Assembly: GCA_023053545.1 (NCBI GenBank)
Contig: JAKZAN010000007.1
Coordinates: 4,836,001-4,900,000 of the forward strand
Length of the DNA: 64,000 nucleotides
Reading direction: 5' to 3'
Origin: Lepidurus packardi
Taxonomy: Eukaryota; Arthropoda; Branchiopoda; Notostraca; Triopsidae
Shown: positions 11,765 through 23,500 of the stretch, piece by piece
Layout: each line of letters begins with the position of its first letter
How positions within the stretch are numbered: the stretch's first letter is position 1
Notes under the pieces: generated by a model
Database searches by the model: none
Told to the model about the DNA's origin: nothing
The model's input: only the letters and a program-made list of their open reading frames with translations
Position numbers and translations under genes: made by a program

Positions 11765-14700
11765 TCAGTCTTTCGAAGAGTATGCAGGGTTCATAAACTT
11801 AGTGTCCGGTTGTTTGTAAAGTGGATTCTCTCCCTAAGAATACGGAATGATAACTACAATGTAAAGCAAACAACAAGTATCCTTACCCTATCAAATTTGG
11901 CTTTTTTACGCTCGTCCTCGAACTTGGCATATTCTCGCTTGTCATGAATGTGAGTCAACAACTTCCATAATAGTAACAGTGCTAACCCTATGGCGACAAT
12001 GGCCCCGATGACACTTAGAACAATGCCAATGATAGCAGCTTCGCCGGCATCGCATATCGGCTCTGTTTGAAGGCGAATTATCTTTGGATCCGTGCAACTG
12101 TAGACGAATGGATATCTACAGTTCTCATTAGTATAAACCACACACAATCGCTCATCCGGTTTTTCTTCTACAGTAATAGGGTTACTTCTAAACAGGTACC
12201 TTTTGTTACAATATACCTTTTACAATTTCGAATTCTTGGATGTTTTGGTACTCGTAAAGACAATGACGACACTCGGTATCGTCTGTGTCGTTCAAGACCT
12301 TGCACTTGATACAGCGTTCATGTTTGCCGCATGGTACTTCGCATGTCTGGTTAGAAAATTTTAGTGTTGTGTTTAGGTACATTTCAATCATTATATATGC
12401 TTAATTCTTACGGGGCGGTCTTCGCAGTATTTACCAAGGTGACGACCTTCGTCGATTTCATTGCACTTGCATTGCCCACAATCGCAAACTCCCTTGCCAG
12501 AGCAGTACCTGTCACTTGCTAACAGCGATCGCTTTTCAGGTGCTACGCAACCTAGCTCGTCCGATATGCATTGACAAGCTTCACCAGCCCAACCTTCCTT
12601 GCAGTCGCATTTACCGCAGTTGCACGTGCCCTGCTCTGGACCCGAGCAAACCAAGTTCTTCCCACGATTACAGGAGAAATTGTCACACTCGCACCGCGGG
12701 CCCCAGATCAAGTGTCCTTCGGTGGAAAGTTTATCACATTCACAAATTCCGCAGCGAAAAGTTCCTTGATTGCAGTCAATAGTGACATTCGATGAGGCGG
12801 CATCTTGAGACTTTCCATCACATTGACATTTCTGCCCGTGGAAACCTTCATTGCATACACAAATGCCACAACGGAATTCACCTTTACCTGAGCAGTAAAC
12901 CTTATCGAAAGCCGAACTCTGTTTTCAAGCTCGTCATTAGTATCTTATTTTCAACATGTGGATTCTTTTGGAAAGTTATGCATTACTTACCGAGTTTGCT
13001 TTCTTATCGCAAAAACATTCTCCTTTGAGGTCGACGGTTACGTGTAGGTTTTCCTTGAACCCAACGGGATAAATCGTGAACGGAGGTAGTGTTTGGTCAA
13101 AAGGATTTGATGTAGACTTTAACAAATTAACGATCAGCAGGAGTTGACAAATGTAATCTTTATTTTACCTCTATGGTGACAGTGAAGACGACCGTTTGAT
13201 TCACTTTGAGATCTTTGCACGTATTCGTCGCATTTTTACCGTCCAAACAATTGCTGCGGTAGGTAACTTTGATGTTACTTGGAGCCGTGTCGCGGATTTC
13301 TACTTCCGATGAAATTTTCTAAACAAGCCAATCGATATGAAGTCGTCATGTAAATTTTAAAATTTAAGTTACACCTCATATTGATCTTTGACTAGGTACA
13401 CGACGTTGGATGAATCTTCGCTGAGTTCCCCACTAGAAGCGCCCTCTATTCGTTCGGCCAGTTTTTGGTACGACGGGAGTACGGCGTTGGTGACAGCAAA
13501 GATCACATTAATAGACTTTTCCGTAACTTTCGTGTTAACTTGCGAAATAGAAGGATAATCATGGATGAGACTGTGCGTATATCGATTTTTTAGATCCAGG
13601 TGGCACTCGAGGTCGTTAGGTAGGGTTATCCCGGCTAACTACAAGTCCAATTTTAATTTCTACTGGTTTCAGAAGCCGTTTGTCACTTTACTTTGCCATC
13701 TCCTGCAATATGGTACTCAGCATCTGTAGAAAAAACCAGCAAGCGGCGAGCGTTTTTACGCCAGCCAATTTGTCTGTCACACATGACGGCTTGTACCAAA
13801 GCTTCCAACCCACCCTCAGGAGAATCCTGATTTGGGTACGTCTGGGCGTCTTTGACTTCCATCTGAAAATAATTTAGATTCTGTAAGTAGCTATCATACT
13901 TTTAAAAACACAGTATTACTTCAAATTGTGTGGTATTATCTGATAGTGCCATGTGATGCTGAAATAAATAGACCGCGTTGGAGTTCTTTTCATAAGTGTT
14001 GACGAACGGCAATATTTCCTTGTCCACAAAAGAACCAAATCCCAAGCGGAAATCTGAGGTTAACTTTTTCATCGTGGCGGCTAGCTCGTATCCGAGTAGG
14101 GCTAAGCGTTCTTTATCGTCTTTCATGGATTGCGACAAGTCCATCAGGAAATACAGATCAAGAGGATAGTCGTCGACCCTTTTGTAGCTAATTTCAACTT
14201 TCTGTGCCTCATCTGCAAGTTCAAAACAGGGCGCACGTGAAGTCTCGGATATGAATTCAAATGACTAATTTTACATTAATTTTTACAAATATTGAAATTA
14301 GTTTTTTTTCCATACACTGTACATACTTTGTCTTAGAGTAAGTTCGATTTTTTGGGGACGTAGTTGGACGGACCCATTACTGAATTTGCCTGGTTCTCGA
14401 TCCTCCAGCACTTTAGTAGAGCTTTGGATGTCCATCACATTCATTTTGCCACAACGAGCTGCTGGATGTTCGTCTGCTCTTTTCAGGTATGCTTCTCGAG
14501 GATTGCAACGTTGAAGTTGAATGTGCGGTTCACCAAACGTTCCGTTTCCTTGTTCAGCAAAGTCCTTTAAAGTAATACAATATCTTAACATAACCATTTG
14601 TTTATAATTAGTTAAACGAAATACCGGATTGGAACACCAAGCACAGCCAGCAATTCGCCAACACTCGCTGCATGTCTTCGCAGTTTTGCAATTGTCTCCT

Positions 14701-14807
14701 GTACTCTTGGGAGTTCGGACTCCAATGTCTCCTCGAATACCGTCACAGAGAATTAATCCTGATTGGGTCAACACTAACACAAGGTCAATCCATAGTTTCA
14801 GATTCAT
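11765..14807 (-). CDS. Integrin beta subunit
   Basis: Single-pass adhesion receptor subunit. Eleven exons on the minus strand: 14807-14625, 14564-14327, 14212-13920, 13862-13692, 13638-13375, 13318-13169, 13116-12991, 12918-12412, 12346-12217, 12167-11887, 11833-11765, giving 803 aa. Seen in order: signal peptide ([17 protein letters not shown]), PSI domain ([13 protein letters not shown]), beta-I domain with MIDAS DLSQS (D165, S167, S169) and [13 protein letters not shown], Cys-rich I-EGF repeats in one long exon, a tail region, the membrane helix ([19 protein letters not shown]) and a short cytoplasmic tail with [16 protein letters not shown] plus the talin/kindlin-binding motifs NPLY and NPAY. 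It resembles arthropod beta-PS-type chains. The start of exon 10 at 12167 is the least certain splice choice. Confidence 0.95.
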
Positions 14808-16307
14808 TTTCAAGAAAGTTAACACGGAACTAATCTTTTAATTAAGAGACATGAGATTATACCCCCAGTGGTACATCATCTGAGAGGCTTTGCTTCCAAA
14901 AACCCAGAGACTGTATTTGTGTAGGAGTTTCCTTTTGGCTTGTTTGCACGTAGTACATACAACATAGCGAAGTCAAGACTGACGGGATGTGAAACCGCTT
15001 TCCTGTGTTGATTGTGTGTATGGAAATTGCCTACGTCAATTGGTGACTTTCCATGCCTTTGGACGATACCACCCTATACTGAAACCTCTTATGGCAAAAA
15101 GGGATTGTAAAACACTCGTTTTCAATGCAATATAATCAAATTGTATTGTGACAGTAATGCATGGGGTGTATTTGTCTATAGAAGTGGGTTCGCCTTGTTA
15201 ATATTTTTCTTTTATAGATTTTTTATATAAAGTTCCAAGTTATGGAAATTTTAAAAAAATCCTATATAAAAAAAACGAACCCGTTCTATAGATTTTCTTA
15301 TTAAGATACTTTTGTTTTAAAAAAAAATGAATTATCTCAGCAGTATGGTAGCATCCATCTTATGGAATTTGAATAGCGCGCGCAACTGAAATGTCCGCTA
15401 GGGGCGTTTTAGCCAGCTTTCAGCCTCGCCTTGCCTCAGTCGCCCTCGCACAGCCGAATTAGCTGCATGTAGATACAGAACTCATTTGGTACGATTCACT
15501 TTTAGGAAATTTTTTGTTTTTTAAGAAAATTTTGATAGCTTACTCTATTTATAGTTACGCACAACATTCCTGTGATTCATAAGTATTTAATTTAGCTTCG
15601 TTTGTGCAGTTTGCGCGTGTTTTCAGTGCGGTATTCCATTTCAAACGTTTGGCGTGTAGAAGTTATATTACGTTTAAAACATAAGTGTTTGTTGAATTTA
15701 GGCTGGACGAGTCCAAACAAGATGCCGCTGGGGTTATTCTTTGTTATATTTTCCTGCTCCAGTTCGCAATATTTATTTGTTTAAGAGAGACATCCTGTTA
15801 TGCAAATGAAGCTGACTGAAAACATGGCGTGCCACGTGAGACAGTTTGTATCGGATTGAGGAAAGATTGTTTAAAATATACTTACTAGTTTAGTAGAATA
15901 GAATGGATCCTTCGCGGTTCGTCGTCTTTATGACGTAATTATAATATGACTTAGAGACGTTTGAATCTCTATGTGGTTAGCCAATGAGCAGAAACTTCTT
16001 CAACTCGATATCGCATTCACTCCTGAGCATGCGTGTAGTTCTTACGTCAAATTGTCCTTATTTTTAGTACGAAGATTAAACGGCAATCAAGAATATAGTT
16101 ATTGGATTGTGCAATTTTAAGCTGGAAGAACTTCAAAAGAAGGGACAAGACCGTAACTGCACCGAACCCTTGCACCTAGGTGTTGTTTAACAGTTTCTGG
16201 TTTGGGTATACAGAAAGAGGAGCAGACTATGAGATTCCTGGCTGATTTCGCGTACCAATGGATCTTCTGGCTGTGAGTTATCAATTATAACCCCTTCCAA
16301 CTGGTAG

Positions 16308-16592
16308 ACTATACCCTCGAAAAAAACGGGTATAGGTAACCTCAGTGGTCTAATCCTTACCTGTAGGATTAACTAAAACGTGCTGATTTTGAACCTGCTC
16401 CTCTCTGTAACCGAACTAAGAAAAGTAGAATTCGTCTGTACTCTGAGGTGGGGCATTTTCTGTGCCTTCCAGATTAGAAATGGATTCCACTTGTCCAAAC
16501 TTTGGTTTTGGTTTCAGTCAGGAGGCCTAAAACGATTCAAAATGAACAAACTTTAATTAATCCCCTATACCCGTTTTTTTCGAGCATATAGT
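16308..16592. repeat. Inverted repeat with double hairpin ends
   Basis: A CTATACCCTCGAAAAAAAC segment near 16312 followed by GGGTATAGG is itself a hairpin, and a reverse-complement copy lies at about 16563-16590. The two copies are roughly 25 bases long and about 250 bases apart. CCTATACCC and CCCTATCCCC fragments recur near 16851, 17264 and 17315. This looks like the end structure of a small non-autonomous element or its relics. No transposase gene lies inside. Confidence 0.55.
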
Positions 16593-17392
16593 ACAAAGTT
16601 GACACATCGGAAGGGATGTTTAGCATAGCAGCTTTCGGGTTCGACTTTGTATTATTGTACTGCACAATTTTTGAGAACTGAGTAGAATTTAACGCGTTAT
16701 TTTCCCAATTTTTTCGTTTTTCGTAAATTATATCCCTACCAAACATTGCTGCCTAGCTCTCAGTTGTCCAAATCTTTTGGAATTTTTGTCCTGTGACTTT
16801 TATTATATCCAAAAGTTGAATTCTAAAATTATGCAAATGAGATGTTTGGCTCCCTATCCCCGGAATTCCTTATTTGTTATACCAAAATATTTCCTTAGTT
16901 GCTAATTAATGAATTAGTTCCTAATTTGTTATACCAAAACGTTCCCCACCAAATCTAGTTGCCAAAAAATGCCCTTTTTGTTGTCCGATTTGTAATTTTT
17001 TAAATAAAAACGAAAATTTGGGAAATTTTTGCGTGATTTTTCGAAAAAACCGCATAAAGGGGTGTGCCCTCCATAAGAAGGACCAATTCTATTGGTAGAT
17101 TGCGCCAAAAAGGGGGCGTGGTTTCTTTTTGCTCCGGAGAAGCGTTTTCTGGGCTTTTTTCCATAAGGAATAATGCTGTATCAAGGGGGTCCCCTTCAAA
17201 AATCGGCAAAAATTGAGGGCCTCGCCCCTTCCCTGTTCCCCCCAACTCTCTCTGCTCGGTTCCCTATCCCCGATATCCGCGAGCTCGTGATGCCGAAGCA
17301 TCACAAATTCGAATATGGGTATAGGAACCTTGCCGGGAAGGCGTAAGGCACAGAGAAAGGAGCCATTAATATTTATTTTTTACGAAATAAAG

Positions 17393-17465
17393 TGCCTCGA
17401 CCGGGAATCGAACCAAGGACCTCTTGATCCCCAGTCATGCTTGTTATCCGCACGGTCCTATGCTC
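17393..17465 (-). repeat. tRNA-like fragment, probable SINE or tRNA pseudogene
   Basis: On the minus strand the segment contains a Pol III B-box-like GGTTCGATTCC followed by CGGTCGAGGCA, as in the T arm and acceptor 3' strand of a tRNA. It is preceded by AGAGCATAGGACC, like the end of a D arm. A matching 5' acceptor strand is absent, the T stem has a mismatch and the anticodon arm cannot be folded cleanly. I therefore call it a tRNA-derived relic, not a functional tRNA. Confidence 0.4.
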
Positions 17466-19857
17466 TTATTTTAGAGTCGTTGAAATGTCTATAAAAGCAA
17501 TACATAAAATAGTACATATAGATACAGTATCCACTTCGTCATATGCTTATATTCAATGTCTTGTTCGATATATAAAAATATTATGGTTCACTCACGGCCT
17601 TGCCTTGTATTCTCTAGAAGTTTCATTATTATATTGTTTTTCTCTGAATGTATGTATTTATTTTTCTGTGTACGTCTTTTATGTATTTTTTTCTGTATGT
17701 ATTTCTTCTGTATTTTTTCTAAATCCAACATATGAACAAAGCTTGTGTAACATTTGGGTAGGATCCATCTTTTGTTCGATTTATAAAAATACGATGGTTT
17801 GTCCACAGCCATGTATTCTCTAGAAGTTTGTATTATTATACAGTATTTCACTGTATGTATTTAAAAACATAATACAATATCCTTACTTAATATTTGTAAT
17901 GTGTTAACAGTAATTTAAAATAAATTACAAGGCAATGTGTTTGCTTTACATATTTTTATTAAAAGATTTCACCTACAAGAAATAATAAATTATCCTTGCA
18001 GTCAGTCATTTAAATAATATGTAAAAGACTGGTAGTACTCAAGTGCGGAGAAATAATATCACAAAAAAACTAAAGATGGCGTTTCTTATGCCTTGGGGAT
18101 GTTGGACTCCATTGCTGGTACTGCCGATACAATGAATTTTTTAAGTGAGCTTTTGTAGACTACTGTTTCCATCGGAATACAGAAAAGCAAGGCTCGAATG
18201 TTGCACATAATTATTTTCATACTGCTAATATCAAACCACTGGTAGACTAGCGCGCAGCCCCACTTTTGAACATGAATTGTTCAAATCAACGTTGGAGGGA
18301 TTTGCTAGATACCATGCTACTTACATTGATTTCTGACCAAAGTAAAATACTTCCAGGTAAAACCCTGCAGTTTTTACGAAAACAAATTCGCAGGTAAGAA
18401 TGAGCAAGTCGACAAAGAAATCCCACATCTTTTTGCTGTATTTCACTTTTATCTTTTTTTCCCACCTGTTTCCGCCACGGCAACGGATTCTGCATTGCCA
18501 ACCAAAAATTATCCCCGGTTGCCGCGACTCACACACAGTATCAACACATGAAACAAACCAAATGACACAAGGGAGAGGAAAAAGTGCAATACGGACAACA
18601 TTAATAATAATAATAAAAAAGAAATAATCATCTCCTGGGCCATTTTTTTTTTAGCAAAAACTGAAACATAGTATCCCCAACCTACAAAAAAGTTTAAGAT
18701 CACACTCATACGACCACGCATAGTTTTCTCTTTTTCCCCCTTTTAACAACATTCACCGGACGCAGGTACATTCCAAAGGAGCACAAAGAGCATGGACAAT
18801 CCCCCCAACAAATACTACCAAAGACAAGTCTCGCTGTTATCATCAATAGAAACTCTTTCAAAATAAAATCTACTACTCTCGATTAATAGACAGAGGGTGC
18901 TTCACGAAATTTCTTTATCTTTTCACGCCAAGTTTCGAATAAAGAGGGCTGCAGTCTGGGCGGCAGTGTAGTAACCTAATACCAGGGCTTGCTCAAAGTT
19001 TTTTTTCTCTCTCTAATAGCTTATATTTCGTGTAACTAATCATACTATGGTTGCTTTCATGCTATGGACCGCTCCAACTAACCTAACATGTAACTTAAGG
19101 TAAGTCTAATTTGAAATTAGTCTCACGTTAAGAAAAGCATGAACATAGCGCTACCCCATTTATAACGACCAAATTTTGTACTTCCCGTTGCCCGTTTTTA
19201 CTTCAAGCCTTCAGTAAACTTTCGCCACCATATAAAGTGCTGTTGTTTTGACCAAACCACTTTTCATCAGACTTCGACCATCGTTCTTCTCTTGCATATG
19301 CGTGCGCAGTGCAACTAGTGCTTCTTCTAACCAGGGGCAAAACGAAAACCATAATCAAGATTCGATAAAAATAAAGCCTTTAATTTTAAAACTTCTGTTT
19401 TCTTCTCCAATAAAAGATGAACTAGAGGCAACAATTTGGTTTAGAAAGTGAAATGCTCAAGTGGTGAACTCTGGCGTTTTAGAGCCAGTTTTTCAGTACT
19501 GAATTAGCTGTTCAAAGAAAACGTTTTCTTGGCTCTTTTTTCTTTTTTTTATACTTGTTTTGACACCTTGTAACTCCATAAATAGAATTTCCGTTACTTT
19601 GCCGTACAACGTCTATCCCTGACCTGATTCCATCATAAAAGGCACGTTAGTGGGATGTGTTGGGGGGAGGAATAAAAGACTACGAAACTAAATAATTTCT
19701 TCCGTGTTTTTTAACGCTAGAAAATAAACATAGCACACACTCTGCCAACTCGGGAATCGTATCTTTAATTTAAACCCTTTTTTTTGCTGCCTCGAAGTTT
19801 GCTACAATGACCATATTACTTAACTGTTCCGATGAATTAACCAAGTCTCTTACTTAA

Positions 19858-19860
<3 letters not shown>

Positions 19861-19915
<55 letters not shown>
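19861..19915. repeat. 55-base A homopolymer
   Basis: Uninterrupted run of 55 A on the plus strand, i.e. poly(T) in the sense of the shep/RBMS gene whose stop codon is at 20537. It would be a U tract in that gene's 3' untranslated region if transcription reaches it. It could alternatively be the A tail of a retrotransposed insertion. Exact length is error-prone in sequencing. Confidence 0.8.
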
Positions 19916-19918
<3 letters not shown>

Positions 19919-20536
19919 ACCCCCCTTTTTCGGAATGTCCAATCTATTTCCAACCTTTCGCCTTTTTGAGAGAAAAAAGGTACGGGTACTTTACGTTATC
20001 GAAAAAAAAACTAAGCCTCCGCATCCAGCAAAAGAAAACAGAAAAAAATAGGACATGAACGGGTCCAAAGATAAGGATAGAACTTACTCACACCTCACAC
20101 ACTATACAACGCAACAACGTATTAAATCCGAAAAAGGAACCATCACATTAAAATTTCTGTTTCTGAACCAACAACTTCTGCCTTAAAAACTCCTAACATT
20201 CCATAGATTCTGCATTTTTTTCCATTTTTCTTTTTTTTTTGGCTAGCCTTTCTGGTTTTGTTTTCTAAAACCCTTCGTAGATCAATGCACTTTTTCTTAA
20301 AATTCTGGACAAGCATAACCTAACCTTTGCCAAAACCGGTACGGCAGGCTGTCATTTTGGTCTAGTAAAACAAAACAGAAACGCGTTTCCTCTGGACAAA
20401 CTTATCCCATGTTGGAAAGCAGCGATTTCTGCGGAAAACATTCACGGGTCTACGAGCCTATGTTGCCTACAGCCGCGTATGGATCCAGGAATAATAGAGA
20501 CGGAATCAAAACTTAGTAAGAAATTATTGTTATAAT

Positions 20537-23500
20537 TTAGATGTTACCTTGAACCATGTAGGCGTAGTGCTCTTCAGGCGAAGCCGCTTGACTGCTATGG
20601 TCTGGCTCGGGTCCTGACCCGGGACCTGATCCGGAAAGGGCCATTCCGGGATGCACGCCCCCAGGTTGCCCTGCTGCTGCATAAATGCTGTAGCCGTGTG
20701 GCGGTGTTGGCAAATACTGCAGAAATGATAAATGCTGATTAGGAAACTACGGAAGATGTACAAAGCACTTTTCCGGACCTCTGTTTTTTGATCTTTGACC
20801 AAAGATCCGATCAAAGAAGGAAAGGGAGGATGGTAGAAGCAAATAATGGTAAAAGAATGTTTAGATTCGATCAAAGATCCGATCATTTTATACAAAACAA
20901 TAGTAAAAATAAAATTAAGCACTCGTATGCTTAACAAAAGTGAATTGAAAACGAAAAGCGCAAATTCGAAACCACGTTTGCCAAAGCGTTTCGGTGTTAG
21001 AAAGTAGAAAAAAATTTGAACCGTGACCACTAGATGGCCTAGTTTTGGATCGGTAAATTTCACGAAAAATCGATCCGATCCCTGCCAAGTTACGGACAAC
21101 GCCGACCGGACAATTTTTTTTTAGAGATCCAGATAACTGGTACAAATGCGAACTTACCGAAGGAAGGGAACCAAGTTGTAATGACGCCATTTGGGAAGTT
21201 AAGGGCAGGACGGAGCTGTACGGCATCGAGTGATCAACAGGAGACGACATCATCTGAAAACGGAAGTTTGGAAATCAACTGGCTGGTCCAGTGCAAAGTC
21301 CCTTACTTGTTGCATCTGGGGCTGCATGAGATACGGACCGGGTATTGGCCAGGGAGCAGTTAAGGGATAACTTGCCGCCATAGGGCTATGGCCGTATGGG
21401 CCGCTTCTATGGGCGTATCCGGACATGGGAGACAACAAGCCTCCTGGTCCCAAGCCATTGCTGGACAAACTGTGGTCGTATGAAAGCGATAAGCCCTAAG
21501 CAAAAAAAGACCGGTATGTGTCAACCACATACATATTGAGAAAATAACGCAGAGCTGGTACTTCTCCATCTCTCCAGATTCGCTGTTCTTGGCTTTTATA
21601 GAGTCGCTTCTTATTCCCACCGTCCGCAAACTTGACCAATAAAGGCTGGGTGGCTCCGTCCAGAAATTTACCATTTAAAGCGTGAATGATTTCTTCGCAT
21701 TTTTCTTTCGATTCCATCCTAGAATAGATAATTAATAATGTATGAGCGTGGCACAAATTGGCACTTATGTACTTTCACCCCACATTCTAGAGACTAACCC
21801 ACGAATCTGCAATATGACTGCCATTCGTAGTGCAGAGGTTTTCGTGACTGACTCGTTAGAATACACACTATAGAGGGTTAGGTTAGTTCAGGTTAGGTTA
21901 CTTTATGTACAGTGTGCATTCTAAAGAGTCACCCACGAAAGCCTCTGCACTACGAATGGCAGTCATATTGCAAATTCGTTGGTTAGTCCCTAGGATGTAA
22001 GGGGAAAAGTACACATGTGCCCAAAAAATAATTAAACATTGGGTTATTTTACCTAGCAAAGCCGACTCCTCGGCTATTGTTGCTGGGGTCTCGAAGAACC
22101 CGGGTCGATATCACCGTCCCATAAAACTTGAGCATCTCCTCCAAGTTCTCTTCGGTTACATGTTGAGGAAGGTTAGCCAAGTACAAGTTGGTTGGATCTT
22201 GCTCTTGCTGCTGTACTCAAAAGATTAAATTAAATAACGGAATTTATCAATGATTTCCAATTTGTTTTATCATCGAACCTTGGCCATTTGCGCTTGGGTG
22301 TTTTGTGCTAGCAAGCTTTTAACTGCAGCTTCGGCAGACTGGGGCGACTCGAAGTCAACAAAGCCGTATCCTTTACACTTGTTCGTGTTCTTATCCATAA
22401 TCGCCTTGGTTGAAATGATCTTTCCGAATCTTTAATGGCAAAAAAAAAAAGAAAAAAATCGTGACGTTTTGTAGTGGTACAAGCAATGACGTAACGTGCC
22501 TAATTCCTTTTTATGGGGGGTTCTTACTTGGAGCACATATTTTCCAAGTCTTTGTCTGTCGTGTTTGGCGGTAAACCACGGATATAAAGGTTGGTTTTGG
22601 ACAGCTGATCCGAGTTGCCCGAAGCACCATAGCCTGTAGTGCTCGACATTGAGGAAGCAGGAGATGGGGCCGAAACCCTTGAATTTCCGTACGACTACAA
22701 GGCCGAAATAGAAATGTAATTTGTGTATGCAAAACATTTGTTGTTCATCGGGATCACTAAAATTACTTACCCCGGAGTGGGAATACGAGTTGGTATATGT
22801 TGCCGTTAACTGTGACGGCATACTTCGGCTATCGAATGAGTACGTTTGGTTGGAAATGCTGACGTTGCCAGCTCTTCCGCGGTAACCAGCAGTCGGGGGC
22901 ATGGCAGAAGGCCCCGTGGGCGTGGTAAGCGGACGAGAAACTTTAGAAACACCAAAGCTACCCGCAACAGCTAATGATACACTGTACACCGGTCGCGGTG
23001 ACCCACCACCCTGCAAAAAAGAATCAATTACAAAAATTGTCATTAGTCACGTGCAAGTCACGTGCATCTAATTGAATACCCGTGTATCTAACTGAAATAA
23101 CTATGTATCTCATTGAAAAGATATATAATAATAATGAAAACTGAATAAAAGTAGCCGTCAATTGGCGGGCAACGCGACAAGGAGGACTCGACACAAGGAC
23201 GACCCGACAGAAAAACTTCGGACCCCGATTTAAGGGCTACAAATCCCGACTTAAGGACTAGGTTAGGTTAAGGGTTTGTAGTCCTTAAGTGGGGTTTGCT
23301 TCTGTTGGGGCCCGGCGTCCTTGTGACGGTTACACGGAGTCCTTTTGTCGAGTCGTCCTTTCGTCTACGTCCCAATAGGCTAGGCCTACGATGGCTTTTA
23401 ACTTGAAAAAAAAGGAAAAAAAAGATTACACTGTGCAACCTTAGATCGTTATTTGGGAGGGATCATCTATAAATGGATTTCACACTCAATTTTCAAGGCC

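Larger units (their letters stand above)
14808..20536. other. Gene-poor 5.7-kb interval
   Basis: No convincing coding exon is visible between integrin beta and the last coding exon of the shep/RBMS gene. The longest frames (for example 17437-17823) are in T-rich low-complexity DNA. The right part (about 18.2-20.5 kb) is rich in A/T homopolymers and probably includes the long 3' untranslated region of the minus-strand shep/RBMS mRNA. The segment also holds the inverted repeat at 16.3-16.6 kb, a tRNA-like fragment near 17.4 kb and a 55-base A tract. A short segment at 15967-16003 matches the arm of the foldback repeat at 52.0 kb. Confidence 0.6.

Noticed and set aside
17393-17465. Functional tRNA gene
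   Set aside because: The T-loop is good, but no matching 5' acceptor strand or clean anticodon arm is present.
17437-17851. Open frames of 128 and 87 codons on opposite strands
   Set aside because: T- and A-rich low-complexity DNA gives Phe/Ile/Lys-rich translations on both strands; no conserved features.
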